DNA of 64,000 bases from JANMCE01 sp963791625 (GCA_963791625.1 CAWBTA010000006.1:124001-188000), one strand, 5' to 3'. Numbered from the stretch's first letter, positions 14,373-23,407 are shown. The notes: generated by a model from the sequence alone, not told the origin. Translations and numbers: made by a program.

Positions 14373-15536
14373 ATGACTGATCGGTTGCGTTCTCGGTTTC
14401 CTGGTTTGAACAATGATTGGGCTCGGTTTGATGGACCGGCCGGTACGCAGATGGTTGATCTTTCGATACAGGGGATGGTCGGCTGGGCCGAGAGCGGTAT
14501 GAACGCCAACACTCACGGTCCGTTCATGCAGGCCGACGCGTGCGATGCGTTACTTGATCGTGCGCGCGCAACGGTTGGGCAGTTGCTCGGCGCCGACCCG
14601 AACGGCGTTACCTTCGGGGCCAACATGACCACCATGACGATGGCGTTCACTCGCGCTATCGAGCAGACGCTGAAGCCGGGCGACCGCGTGGTCGGTACTC
14701 GGCTTGATCACGATGCCAACGTGGCGCCGTGGCGCATTGCGTGCGAACGCTCCGGAGCCGAGTACGTGCGAGTGGGTTTCGACCCCGCCACGGGCATCCT
14801 GGTGGCCGCTGACGTCATCGCCCAGATCGATGAACACACCAAGTGGGTCACATTGCCGGGCGCCTCGAACCTGATTGGCACCGTGCCCGACCACGCACCC
14901 ATCATCGCTGCGGCCCACGACGCTGGTGCCCGCGTGTTCATCGACGCCGTGGCCCTCGCGCCGCACCGCCGTATCGACATCGCCTCTCTTGGCTGTGACG
15001 CGCTCGCCACCTCGCCGTACAAATGGTACGGGCCGCACGCAGGCGTGTTGTGGTGCGAACCGAACCTGCTCGACAGCCTGCCCATCGCCAAGGTGCGCCC
15101 CGCCGAAGATGCGGGCCCTCGCCGCTTCGAAACGGGTACCCCGAGCTTCGAGGGTATCGCTGCCACGGAGGGAGCGGCGCGTTTCTTGCTGGAAGAAGGC
15201 ATGGATCGAGTGGCGGCCGAGGAGATGCAGGTCTTCGCTCGCTTGCTCGATGGGATGCACGCCAATCCGAAGGTGAAGATCTGGGGCTCGCCCACGACGG
15301 CGAACCGTGTCCCGACCCTGGCGTTCACGGTTGATGGGCATTCCTCTGATGACGTTGCCGCTCACCTCGCCAAGGATCACATTGCGGTCTGGGCCGGGCA
15401 CAGCTACGCCGTCGAGGTCGTCGGTCAACTTGGCCTCGATAGCACAGGCGGCGTCGTGCGCGCCGGCGTCGTGCGGTACATCACGAATGACGACGTCGAT
15501 CGACTTGTCAGGTCGATCGAACGACTCGTCGGCTAG
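14373..15536 (+). CDS. Cysteine desulfurase-like class V aminotransferase
   Basis: 387 aa, PLP enzyme with the lysine K217 in SPYKWYGPHAGVLW. It fits the cysteine-desulfurase-like TIGR01976 group: FDGPAGTQMVD at the N-terminus, LDHDANVAPW with the His stacking on PLP, and RFETGTPSFEG. The mobile cysteine loop of true NifS/SufS enzymes is not evident, so desulfurase activity is uncertain; the relatives I recall are of unproven substrate. It starts 27 bases after the SDR and probably shares its transcript. Its 3' end overlaps the convergent Tat-secreted gene by 4 bases. Confidence 0.82.
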   Translation: MTDRLRSRFPGLNNDWARFDGPAGTQMVDLSIQGMVGWAESGMNANTHGPFMQADACDALLDRARATVGQLLGADPNGVTFGANMTTMTMAFTRAIEQTLKPGDRVVGTRLDHDANVAPWRIACERSGAEYVRVGFDPATGILVAADVIAQIDEHTKWVTLPGASNLIGTVPDHAPIIAAAHDAGARVFIDAVALAPHRRIDIASLGCDALATSPYKWYGPHAGVLWCEPNLLDSLPIAKVRPAEDAGPRRFETGTPSFEGIAATEGAARFLLEEGMDRVAAEEMQVFARLLDGMHANPKVKIWGSPTTANRVPTLAFTVDGHSSDDVAAHLAKDHIAVWAGHSYAVEVVGQLGLDSTGGVVRAGVVRYITNDDVDRLVRSIERLVG

Positions 15537-16048
15537 GGCTGGGGCAGAGGGAGGTAGGGGACGTATCCCTGCAGATCGATGATGTAGTGCGTCTCGCCAC
15601 CGGTGCAGATCACGTCGATCACGTTCTCGCCCCCGACCGGCACGAGCGAAGAGTTGGCGATGGTCTGCCCATCGGACATCCAGTTGACGTTGGAGGTCAG
15701 GACGGGGCGGTCGGGCGGTCCGTATGACTGCACGGTCAGAAAACCGGCCCCGACCGTCTGGGTAACGGTGAGGTTGATGAACGCCCCGGCCAACGAGACG
15801 CCATTGGGATCCTCACCGGAATAGCCAAGTCCGAGCGACAACCGTTCGCCTGATTTGATCTTCTTGGGTTGGCCACCACCGAAGGGATTACGGGAGTCAT
15901 ACATGCGAATGGGTGGATCGAGGAGAACCGTCGGGCCGGTTTTTATGGCAGGTTCGGCCGCGGCTGCCGACTTCGAAAACGTAAATGGTGAGAGGGCTGC
16001 CGCGGCACCGGCCAACGTAAGCATCCGGCGACGATTGAACTGAAACAT
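15533..16048 (-). CDS. Tat-exported protein of unknown function
   Basis: 171 aa. The N-terminus FNRRRMLTLAGAAAALSP carries a twin-arginine signal, with likely cleavage after an AAAA stretch near residue 30. The mature part has RMYDSRNPFGGG, FINLTVTQT, GFLTVQSYG, SNVNW, IANSSLVPVG and a final YIIDLQGYVPY. This series of short beta strands resembles the repeat domains found in many secreted actinobacterial surface proteins. The minus strand shows a strong AGGAGG before ATG 16048. Role unknown. Confidence 0.75.
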   Translation of the reverse strand: MFQFNRRRMLTLAGAAAALSPFTFSKSAAAAEPAIKTGPTVLLDPPIRMYDSRNPFGGGQPKKIKSGERLSLGLGYSGEDPNGVSLAGAFINLTVTQTVGAGFLTVQSYGPPDRPVLTSNVNWMSDGQTIANSSLVPVGGENVIDVICTGGETHYIIDLQGYVPYLPLPQP

Positions 16049-16179
16049 GTCGGACCTCCTGGATCAAGCTCGCCCGGCCGGGCGACGCGAGGCAAGCGTG
16101 TCGAACATCGGCCCGAATTACAAGGGTTCACGCAAGCAATAGGGATCTCCGAACGGCACCGGCGCCAACCGAGCTTGTC

Positions 16180-18195
16180 TCAGAGAAGGGTTTGGGCAAG
16201 CAACCAGTTGTTCGCCAGCACTGCCGCGTTGTCGATGAAGTGTGTACCGTCGGGACGGAGTTCGACACCGTCCCGCTCGTGCAAACACCCGGTGGTAGGG
16301 CACGCCCAGGTGCCGAGTTCGGCCAAAAGAATCTGGCCGCCGGAACTCTGCGACACGGAACCGGCGACCGCGTTCTCGCAATCGACCTGCTTGTCGTTGA
16401 TGGCGGCTCGGTCAGTGGCCTCGCCTCGGTAGTAGGCCTGGCTGACCAGGACCACCCGGCCGCCCTGGGATGACAGCGCCTCGGTCATTCTGACGAGGTT
16501 TGATCGATACCAATCATCAAATCCAGCCTCGCAGGGTCGGCTCCACACGCCAGGAGCAATCTCATTCTGATCGAGCAGCGACGCGCCAAAAATCACGAAG
16601 GTGACATCAGGTTTGAAGTCGGCTGCCAACGTTGGATAGGCAACGACGGCATCGACACATTCCTGATCGAAAACCAGTGGGACCGAGCCTGCATCGCTGC
16701 GCCTTTTCAGGGGTGCGTACGACGGCGGACATCCGGCGATGGCCTCATTGCGTGCGACGAGGTCGAGCGCCTCCTGATCCTTCACCAGCTGTTCGGCCAG
16801 ATTCCAGCCAACCGAATCGCCCACCACAAGAACGCGAGTCGGGCGATCGCTGGGTCGCGTAATGATGGCCACCGTCGTTGTCGTGGATGCCGCTGTGGTG
16901 GACGATGTGCTGGACGTCGTGCTGGACGTCGTCGGGCCGGACGCTGCCAATGTCGTAGTGGTGGAGATCGCTGTCGTCGTTGTGGTGGTCGGTAGTGTCG
17001 AGGTGGGCGCCCCGGTCGATGAAGCGGCGGTCATGGCCACCACGCGCCTCGGTTGCGGTATCGGAAAGGCGATGATTGCAATGGCCGCACCCGCCAGACC
17101 CACCCCGAGAGCTGGCACGGTCGGCCGCCAATCGAATGCCGCCAGCCCCCGCCGGCGGATCGGCATTTCCACCACGCGATAGCTCACCTCGGCTACCACC
17201 AGGCTGACGATCACGCCGAGCACGATCCGAGGCGGCGGTTTGTGGGCGTGTCCGGCCACACCGAACCCCACCAGGATCGGCCAGTGCCAGAGGTAGATGC
17301 CGTAACTGCGACTGCCGAGCCACCGGAGCGGTCGGGCGGACAAATGACGAGCGAAGGGAGTGCTTCCGGTAACGACGCCAGCTATCAGAACTGTGCCTGC
17401 CAGGGTGCAGGCCAAGAGGCCACCCTGGTAGGTGACGAGCCGCGTCCCCTGCATTTGTGTCATCGCAACCAGCAAGCCGACCAGGCCGACGGGTGCGAGG
17501 GCGCGGAATGCCCGGAGCCATCTCGGCCGCCATTCGGCGAGCGACGCGATAGTTGCACCTGCAAGTAGTGCAGCCGCTCGGGTGTCGGTACCCATATACA
17601 CCCGCGACGCGTCAAGTGTGCGCTGAAACAGCAGGAGCGACCATCCACCCGCAACGACTGTGGAGGCCAGCAAGACCAGTGTGGAGAGTCCTCGTCGCAG
17701 GCGGGCGATGACGAGCATGAAGAGCGGCCACACGAGATAGAACTGTTCCTCGATCGCGAGGCTCCAGAAGTGCTCGAGCAGAGAAGGCGGCCCGAACCGA
17801 CTCCAGTAGCCTGCGCCGCCCCGTAGCCGCAGCCAGTTACTGGTGTACGTGAGGGCACCGACCATGTCCCATCGCCCGCCCGCCGGACCGAGCAGCCGGC
17901 CCCTGACCCGCTCGGCGATTGCTACGGCCACGATGACGGACAGGAGGGCCGGTAAGAGTCGACGGGCCCGACGGCCCCAGAACCGCTTGAGATCTATGCG
18001 GCCCTTTGCGGTGTATTCCACGAAGAGCAGCCGAGAAATCAGGTAGCCCGACAACACGAAGAAGAGGTCGACGCCGAGCCAGCCGCCTTTCAAGACGCCC
18101 ACGTGAAAAGCCACGACTGCGGCCACGGCAAGCCCGCGCAACCCGTCGAGTGCGGGTACATGTTGAAGATGGGTGCCCTGCTCGCCGCCCGACAT
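16180..18195 (-). CDS. Membrane O-acyltransferase (OafA/YrhL type) with SGNH domain
   Basis: 671 aa. Residues ~10-380 form an acyltransferase-3 domain of about ten membrane segments with LDGLRGLAVAAVVAFHVG, the FFVLSGYLIS loop and FWGRRARRLLPAL. A Ser/Thr-rich linker (about 395-450) leads to a periplasm-side SGNH domain with VLVVGDSVGWNLAEQ and a C-terminal DGTHFIDN. Such proteins transfer acyl groups across the membrane to sugars of cell-surface glycans or secondary products. The target is unknown; no glycan cluster is adjacent. Confidence 0.9.
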   Translation of the reverse strand: MSGGEQGTHLQHVPALDGLRGLAVAAVVAFHVGVLKGGWLGVDLFFVLSGYLISRLLFVEYTAKGRIDLKRFWGRRARRLLPALLSVIVAVAIAERVRGRLLGPAGGRWDMVGALTYTSNWLRLRGGAGYWSRFGPPSLLEHFWSLAIEEQFYLVWPLFMLVIARLRRGLSTLVLLASTVVAGGWSLLLFQRTLDASRVYMGTDTRAAALLAGATIASLAEWRPRWLRAFRALAPVGLVGLLVAMTQMQGTRLVTYQGGLLACTLAGTVLIAGVVTGSTPFARHLSARPLRWLGSRSYGIYLWHWPILVGFGVAGHAHKPPPRIVLGVIVSLVVAEVSYRVVEMPIRRRGLAAFDWRPTVPALGVGLAGAAIAIIAFPIPQPRRVVAMTAASSTGAPTSTLPTTTTTTAISTTTTLAASGPTTSSTTSSTSSTTAASTTTTVAIITRPSDRPTRVLVVGDSVGWNLAEQLVKDQEALDLVARNEAIAGCPPSYAPLKRRSDAGSVPLVFDQECVDAVVAYPTLAADFKPDVTFVIFGASLLDQNEIAPGVWSRPCEAGFDDWYRSNLVRMTEALSSQGGRVVLVSQAYYRGEATDRAAINDKQVDCENAVAGSVSQSSGGQILLAELGTWACPTTGCLHERDGVELRPDGTHFIDNAAVLANNWLLAQTLL

Positions 18196-18243
18196 AGTGC
18201 CGAAGAGTTTGTCCGTTCCAGCGTTACGCCGCTAGTCAGTCGG

Positions 18244-18264
18244 TGATTTCACTATCTGAAATCA
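18244..18264. promoter_or_regulatory. Palindromic operator upstream of the aco operon
   Basis: TGATTTCA-CTATC-TGAAATCA: perfect 8-base arms and a 5-base spacer. It lies 70-90 bases before the acoA start and upstream of a possible -10 (GATAAT, 18294-18299). The likely binder is the IclR-family protein encoded at the end of the operon. Confidence 0.55.
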
Positions 18265-18333
18265 AGCCTCTTCCGATCTGATGTTCTTGGCTCGATAATG
18301 CACCCAGCACAAATGACGATTGGGGAATCGCAA

Positions 18334-19311
18334 ATGGCCGATGATGTTCGTATTGAGCGCTACCGCATGATGGTGCGTATTCGCACTTTCGAGGGGGCGG
18401 TGCTTCGTGAGTATCACGCCGACAAGTTGCCGGCCTGGGACATTGGTGGTGGGCAGATACCGGGTGAAATGCATCTCTCGGCCGGCCAGGAGCCGGTGGC
18501 CGTTGGCATCTGCGAGCACCTGCGCACCGACGACGCCATCACGGGTCCGCACCGTCCCCATCATTTGGCTATCGCCCACGGCATCAATATCAATCGAATG
18601 ATGGCAGAGATCTTCGGTCGCACAACCGGCCTGTGCCAGGGCAAGGGTGGTCACATGCACCTGTTCGACCCGGAGACACATTTCTCCTGCTCGGGCATTA
18701 TCGCCGAGGGTTACCCGGTCTCGTGCGGACAGGGGCTTGCGTTCAAACGCGAAGGCAAGGGTCGCGTGTCGATCGCTGTTGCCGGTGAGGGTGCAGCCAA
18801 CCAGGGTGCATTCCACGAGTCGCTGAACCTCGCCGCGGTGTGGAATCTACCTGTGGTCTTTGTGATTGAAGACAACGACTGGGCCATCTCGGTTCCCCGC
18901 TCGGCCTCCACATCAGTGGCGTCGAACGCAGATCGTGCCGCCGGTTACGGCATGCCCGGCGTGCGGGTGGAAGGCAACGACGTGGACGCCATCGGCGAGG
19001 TGGCTGCTGCGGCCATTGACCGAGCTCGCAATGGTGGTGGGCCAAGCTTGCTTGAGATTCACACCCTGCGTCTGTGGGGGCATTTCGAAGGCGACCCTCA
19101 GACGTACCGCGGTGATGAGTTGAATCACCTCGATGAGCGAGATCCGATTCCGCAGTACGCGGCGCGGTTGCAGGCGGCCGGCGTACTGAGCGATGCCGAT
19201 GTTGCGTCCATCGCTGCCGCAGCCAGCGAGGAGATTGAAGCAGCTATCAGCTTCGCAAAGTCCAGTCCCCAGCCCGCTGGTGCAGACGCCCTCAACCACG
19301 TGTTCGCGTAA
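18334..19311 (+). CDS. acoA: Thiamine-dependent dehydrogenase E1 alpha (acetoin/pyruvate type)
   Basis: 325 aa. ATG 18334 is chosen because GGGGA sits 8 bases upstream; in-frame ATGs at 18298 and 18313 are alternatives. E1-alpha features: HLSAGQEPVAVGI, GPHRPHHLAIAHG, GKGGHMHLFD and the TPP site GEGAANQGAFHESLN. The set acoA-acoB-lipoyl-acoX points to acetoin dehydrogenase (acetoin to acetyl-CoA + acetaldehyde) rather than pyruvate dehydrogenase; this is inference from gene order and size. Cytosolic, heterotetrameric with acoB. Confidence 0.85.
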   Translation: MADDVRIERYRMMVRIRTFEGAVLREYHADKLPAWDIGGGQIPGEMHLSAGQEPVAVGICEHLRTDDAITGPHRPHHLAIAHGININRMMAEIFGRTTGLCQGKGGHMHLFDPETHFSCSGIIAEGYPVSCGQGLAFKREGKGRVSIAVAGEGAANQGAFHESLNLAAVWNLPVVFVIEDNDWAISVPRSASTSVASNADRAAGYGMPGVRVEGNDVDAIGEVAAAAIDRARNGGGPSLLEIHTLRLWGHFEGDPQTYRGDELNHLDERDPIPQYAARLQAAGVLSDADVASIAAAASEEIEAAISFAKSSPQPAGADALNHVFA

Positions 19312-19321
19312 AGGAATAGCC

Positions 19322-20344
19322 ATGACTACCACAGCTCCTTCTGTCCGTCGACTCTCCACTGCGAAGGCAATCTCCGAAGCCATCGGCCAAGAAATGGCGC
19401 GTGACCAGCGGGTCTTCGTGATGGGCGAAGACGTCGCTGCCTTCGGCGGTATCTTCGGCTCGACCGGCGGCCTGTTTGATGAGTTCGGTGCGGATCGTGT
19501 GATCGACACCCCCATCTCCGAGACGGCCTTTATCGGTGCCGGCATCGGTGCGGCGACCGAGGGATTGCGCCCGGTTGTGGAGCTGATGTTCATCGACTTC
19601 TTCGGCGTCTGCATGGACCAGATCTACAACCACATGGCCAAGATCCACTATGAGTCCGGCGGTGCGGTGAAGGTGCCGATGGTCCTCATGGCGTCGGTCG
19701 GCGGTGGCTACAGCGACGCAGCGCAGCACTCGCAGTGTCTGTGGGGAACGTTTGCCCATCTGCCCGGCATGAAAGTGGTTGCGCCCTCGAATCCTTACGA
19801 CGCCAAGGGTCTCATGACAGCGGCGATTCGTGATGACAACCCGGTCATCTTCTTGTTCCACAAGGGGATCATGGGTCTGGTGTGGATGGCGAAGAATGCC
19901 CGCTCGATCGGCGAAGTTCCCGAAGAGGCCTACACCGTTCCCATTGGGAAGGCAGCGGTGGCCCGGGAAGGTACTGACCTCTCGATCGTCACCATTTCGC
20001 TCTCGGTGCACCACGCGCTTGATGCCGCCGAACAGCTGGCGGCCGACGACATCAGCGTCGAAGTGATCGACCTCCGCAGCCTGGTGCCACTCGACCGCGA
20101 AGCCGTGCTTGCAACGGTTCGCAAGACCGGTCGACTCCTGGTGGTGGATGAGGACTATCGGTCATTCGGCATGAGCGGCGAGATCGCGGCGATCATCGCC
20201 GAGACGGACCCGACCATGCTGAAGGCGCCGGTTGCCCGTTTGGCCGTGCCCGACGTACCGATTCCCTACGCTCGACCGCTGGAGCAGTTCGTACTGCCAA
20301 CAACCGACAAGATCGTGGCGCAAGCACGTACGCTGATGGGGTGA
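19322..20344 (+). CDS. acoB: Thiamine-dependent dehydrogenase E1 beta (acetoin/pyruvate type)
   Basis: 340 aa from ATG 19322, with AAAGGAA just upstream; an in-frame open stretch from 19193 overlaps acoA. Typical E1-beta text: VFVMGEDVAAFGG, DTPISETAFIGAGIGAA, PVVELMFIDF, QHSQCLWGTFAHLPGM and VEVIDLRSLVPLDREAV. It forms the alpha2-beta2 E1 with acoA. The stop overlaps the start of the lipoyl gene by 4 bases, so translation is coupled. Confidence 0.87.
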   Translation: MTTTAPSVRRLSTAKAISEAIGQEMARDQRVFVMGEDVAAFGGIFGSTGGLFDEFGADRVIDTPISETAFIGAGIGAATEGLRPVVELMFIDFFGVCMDQIYNHMAKIHYESGGAVKVPMVLMASVGGGYSDAAQHSQCLWGTFAHLPGMKVVAPSNPYDAKGLMTAAIRDDNPVIFLFHKGIMGLVWMAKNARSIGEVPEEAYTVPIGKAAVAREGTDLSIVTISLSVHHALDAAEQLAADDISVEVIDLRSLVPLDREAVLATVRKTGRLLVVDEDYRSFGMSGEIAAIIAETDPTMLKAPVARLAVPDVPIPYARPLEQFVLPTTDKIVAQARTLMG

Positions 20345-20577
20345 GCGTGGACGTAACGTTTCCCATTGTGTCCGACAAGGACCCAACAGCCGGTGGGGTC
20401 GTTGGCACCTGGTTCGTGCTTGACGGCGAACCGGTCACCGAGGGTCAACTCATCGCCGAGGTACAGGTTGACAAGGTTTCGTCCGACCTTCACGCGCCGG
20501 CGACGGGTGCGCTGTGGCATGCCGTTTCCGAAGGGGAAGCAACGCAGCAGGGTGCCGTGATTGCCATCATCGAATAG
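20341..20577 (+). CDS. Stand-alone lipoyl carrier domain
   Basis: 78 aa from GTG 20341. The whole protein is one biotinyl/lipoyl domain: VGTWFVLDGEPVTEGQLIAE, then VQVDKVSSDLHAPATG with lipoyl-lysine K45, and a closing GAVIAIIE. In usual aco/pdh operons this position holds a ~400-aa E2 with lipoyl, subunit-binding and acyltransferase domains; here only the carrier remains. Either a catalytic E2 is encoded elsewhere or the carrier is used in another way. No frameshift remnant of an acyltransferase domain is seen before acoX begins. Confidence 0.85.
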   Translation: MSVDVTFPIVSDKDPTAGGVVGTWFVLDGEPVTEGQLIAEVQVDKVSSDLHAPATGALWHAVSEGEATQQGAVIAIIE

Positions 20578-21577
20578 TGCCATCGTTGGCCTGATTGCCA
20601 ACCCCGCATCGGGTCACGACATGCGACGGCTCGTCTCCGGGGCATCGGTGTTCACCAACACTGAGAAAGTGCACGTCGTGAGACGACTCTTCAGTGGTTT
20701 CGGCGCGGTCGGGGTTGTCCGCGTGTTGGTGATGCCTGACAGTTCAGGGCTATCGCTCGGCATCTCCCGTGCCGTCGAGCAGCATCGGCCGCAGTTCACT
20801 GGGCCGTGGCCCGATGTCGATGTCCTTGAGTTCGAGCAACGTAACTCCGCAGAAGACTCGGTGATTGCGGCGAGGGAGATGGTGGCCCGCGGAGTCGGTG
20901 CGATCGTGGTTCTGGGCGGCGACGGCACGGCGCGTGCGGTGGCATCGGCGTGCGGTGATACACCGATTCTGGCGCTCTCCACCGGCACGAACAATGCGTT
21001 CGGAATCACCGTCGATGGAACCGTCGCTGGGCTTGCCACCGGGCTTGTGTCGACAGGTGCCTGTGCCGTGGCCGAGGTGTGTTATCGAGCGAAGAAGTTG
21101 ATCGTGCGTCATGGTGGGCACACCGAGATTGCGTTAGTCGATATGGCCATCATCGATCAGGACAGGGTTGGTGCTCGGGCCGTGTGGGATCCGGGTTTGG
21201 TTCGCGAGCTGGCGGTCACGTTCGCCGAACCGCACGCCGTGGGCCTGTCGGCCATCGCCGGTGCGGTCAGCCCGTGCGGTCGTCGAGAACGGTCTGGCCG
21301 TCTCCTGCGGATGGGGGATGGGCGAACAGTGTTGGCTGCACTAGCACCTGGCCTGATGCGGTCGGTTCCCGTCGCCGAGCATGCGGCGTTACTGCCCGGG
21401 CAGCCCGTGGAGTTGTCGACGTCGCATGGGGTCATCGCCCTCGACGGTGAGCGCGAGATGGTGTTTCATGCCGATGGTCCGCGACCAACAGTCGAACTCT
21501 CTCTCGATGGCCCGCTCGTCATCGATGTCAAAGCCGCCATGGCCCTGGCAGCACAGCGCAATCTTCTTGTTCGCTGA
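20561..21577 (+). CDS. acoX: AcoX-like ATP-NAD kinase family protein
   Basis: 338 aa. The best start is TTG 20561, overlapping the lipoyl gene, since VGLIANPASGHDMRRLVS must be retained. NAD-kinase-like motifs are VVLGGDGTARAVA and LSTGTNNAFG. The length and the YRAKKLIV and EIALVDMAI segments match AcoX, a conserved member of acetoin catabolic operons whose exact role is unclear. Its presence is the main reason to read this operon as acetoin dehydrogenase. It ends 4 bases before the convergent IclR gene. Confidence 0.8.
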   Translation: MPSSNSAIVGLIANPASGHDMRRLVSGASVFTNTEKVHVVRRLFSGFGAVGVVRVLVMPDSSGLSLGISRAVEQHRPQFTGPWPDVDVLEFEQRNSAEDSVIAAREMVARGVGAIVVLGGDGTARAVASACGDTPILALSTGTNNAFGITVDGTVAGLATGLVSTGACAVAEVCYRAKKLIVRHGGHTEIALVDMAIIDQDRVGARAVWDPGLVRELAVTFAEPHAVGLSAIAGAVSPCGRRERSGRLLRMGDGRTVLAALAPGLMRSVPVAEHAALLPGQPVELSTSHGVIALDGEREMVFHADGPRPTVELSLDGPLVIDVKAAMALAAQRNLLVR

Positions 21578-21581
21578 GCCG

Positions 21582-22349
21582 CTACTCAGCCGACGCCAGC
21601 GCAATCCGATGTGCGTAATTACTCAATCGCTCGACGGCGCTCTCGATCGCAGCGTCGATCTGGCGGGCGTCGACGGCCACGCCAATGGCCGCTGGGCTGT
21701 TGCCGAGGAGCGTCGGTACTGCAAAGCATGCAATGCCCGGCGTGTATTCCTGTCGATCGATGGCGATTGACCCGCTCGTCACTGATGCCAATAGATCGGC
21801 CCGATCGACCATGGTGTGGCGAGTGAGCGCCGGCAGCGGATGTGAATGCACGAAGTCCCGTCGCGTCTGTTCATCAAGTGCCATCAAGATTGCCTTGCCA
21901 AGCGCCGTGGCGTGCACCGCATCCCGAATACCCACCCAAAGGTCGAGCCGACGGCACCCCGGAACATCGACTACCTCGGCAATATCCACCTCGCCGTCAC
22001 GCCAGGTGGCGATGTACATCGTTGACGACAGCGAGGTCGCAGCTTCGTTCATCACCGCTCGGCTGCGGCGCAGTGCACCCGGGAGGCCGCTGGGCTGATG
22101 CATATGCATGGCTCTGTCCCCAACGGTCCACCGGCCGTCTGGAAGGTGCACAACGTAGCCCTCGTGGCCGAGCGTGCGCAGGAGGTGATACGTCGTGCCA
22201 AGGGCCAAGCCGAGACGGCGGGCAATCACCTTGGCCGCCAAAGGTTCGCTCGAGGACGCAACTTCTTCCAATACGTGCAGGGCGCGCTGGACCGAGTTGA
22301 TCAATGTCGGCTGGCGAACCGCTTTTCGTGCTTTCTCCTCTAGTGACAT
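21582..22349 (-). CDS. IclR-family transcriptional regulator (aco operon)
   Basis: 255 aa from ATG 22349, with a GTG one codon earlier and GGGGG upstream on the minus strand. N-terminal winged helix (about residues 15-80: SVQRALHVLEEVA, AKVIARRLGLALGTTYHLLRTL), then an IclR effector domain with VHATALGKAILMALDE and PGIACFAVPTLLG. It is convergent with acoX and probably controls the aco operon through the 21-bp palindrome at 18244. Whether it activates or represses is unknown. Confidence 0.85.
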   Translation of the reverse strand: MSLEEKARKAVRQPTLINSVQRALHVLEEVASSSEPLAAKVIARRLGLALGTTYHLLRTLGHEGYVVHLPDGRWTVGDRAMHMHQPSGLPGALRRSRAVMNEAATSLSSTMYIATWRDGEVDIAEVVDVPGCRRLDLWVGIRDAVHATALGKAILMALDEQTRRDFVHSHPLPALTRHTMVDRADLLASVTSGSIAIDRQEYTPGIACFAVPTLLGNSPAAIGVAVDARQIDAAIESAVERLSNYAHRIALASAE

Positions 22350-22458
22350 CACAACCCCCGTTGCTCACACTGGAATGTACTTGGATGCGCGAACCGCCGT
22401 GACCGCCGGGCCAATTTGTGCTGGGATGCAAGTGCAGCGTCGCCGTAGAGTGATGCCG

Positions 22459-22710
22459 ATGCAGTACGAGTTTCGTTCGGAGTTATGGGTCCACATCGGT
22501 GAGAACCCGTGGTACTTCGTCACTATGCCGCCTGATCAGTCCGACGAGATCGCCGAGATCACCGCACCGATGCGCAAAGGCTTCGGTTCCGTCCGAGTCG
22601 AGGTGAAGCTCGGCACTTTCACGTGGCTCACCTCGATCTTCCCCGAAGCCAAGACGGGTTGCGATCGCCGACCGTCGATGATCGATAGCCCCGAAGCGTC
22701 GGCTCGATAG
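22459..22710 (+). pseudogene. Truncated DUF1905 protein
   Basis: The start MQYEFRSELWVHIGENPWYFVTMP and VRVEVKLGTFTWLTSIFPEAKTG match the first ~60 residues of DUF1905 proteins. Intact members continue with a VLPVKKAVR segment and end with a VRL strand; here the frame runs instead into an Arg/Ser-rich tail and stops. Probably a 3'-truncated remnant. ATG 22453 is an alternative start. Confidence 0.6.
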
Positions 22711-22733
22711 CCCGCATCGGGAGTGCATGAAAG

Positions 22734-23081
22734 TCATCTGCCGGGTCCCAGTAACCACAATCGCCCCAGGCCCGCCGCGTCAACTTCGTCGAAAAACGCC
22801 TCGGCCGGGGAGTCTCCGGGTATGCGAGGCCAGGGATGTACCGATGCTGGAACCGTTGCTCGGTGAAGCAACGCAAGCTGTTCACCGAGTTGCTCGTAGG
22901 TTCGTTGGTAGCGATCGTCGTTCGGTCGCAAGGCAGTGAGGTTCTCGCCGCGGATGTACTCGACGACGGGGCCGTCGATACTCAGCCCATGTCGGGCGAC
23001 GATCGCATCCCAGACTGCGTTCGAAACGGCCGGCGTTTGCATGCGTTCGTAGTCTGCAAGTGGTCGTGGCGGCAGGGTCAC
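22734..23081 (-). CDS. Hypothetical protein, possible phosphotransferase fragment
   Basis: 115 aa starting MTLPPRPLADYERMQ, 5 bases after the ABM-like gene. WDAIVARHGLSIDGPVVEYI resembles the N-terminus of actinobacterial aminoglycoside-phosphotransferase-like proteins, and YEQLGEQLALLHRATVP resembles a later helix of that fold. The ATP-binding loop and the catalytic HGDLH segment are missing, suggesting an internal deletion and loss of the C-terminus. The family link is tentative. Confidence 0.4.
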   Translation of the reverse strand: MTLPPRPLADYERMQTPAVSNAVWDAIVARHGLSIDGPVVEYIRGENLTALRPNDDRYQRTYEQLGEQLALLHRATVPASVHPWPRIPGDSPAEAFFDEVDAAGLGRLWLLGPGR

Positions 23082-23086
23082 GTGGG

Positions 23087-23407
23087 TCAGGTCGCGGGTG
23101 GGCCGTAGTCGCGCTCGACTCGTGCGACGCGGACGCGGTAATCGGAGTACCAGCGCTCTTGGCCGGTTCGCTGCGCGACCAAGTGCTCGCCGATCTGCTT
23201 CCAGGCTCGGGCCGAAGCGTCGTCAGCCCAATAGCTGACCGTGATGCCAAGACCGTCCCTTGCTGACTCGATACCCAAGTAGCCCGGCTGCTGCGCGGCA
23301 AGTTCTTCCATCCGGGCGGCCATGGTGCCGTACCCGTTGTCGCCATCAGTACGTAGCGACGTAAAGATGACCGCGGTGTATGGCGGTTCCGGGGTGCTTG
23401 CAATCAT
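23087..23407 (-). CDS. Antibiotic-biosynthesis-monooxygenase-like (ABM) domain protein
   Basis: 106 aa from ATG 23407 (MIASTPEPPYTAVIFTSLR). The ferredoxin-like alpha+beta pattern includes MAARMEELAAQQPGYLGIES, ITVSYWADDASARAWKQ and HLVAQRTGQERWYSDYRVRVARVERDY. These match small dimeric ABM-family proteins, whose activities range from heme degradation to unknown. It precedes the gene at 22734 and is probably co-transcribed with it. Confidence 0.75.
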   Translation of the reverse strand: MIASTPEPPYTAVIFTSLRTDGDNGYGTMAARMEELAAQQPGYLGIESARDGLGITVSYWADDASARAWKQIGEHLVAQRTGQERWYSDYRVRVARVERDYGPPAT

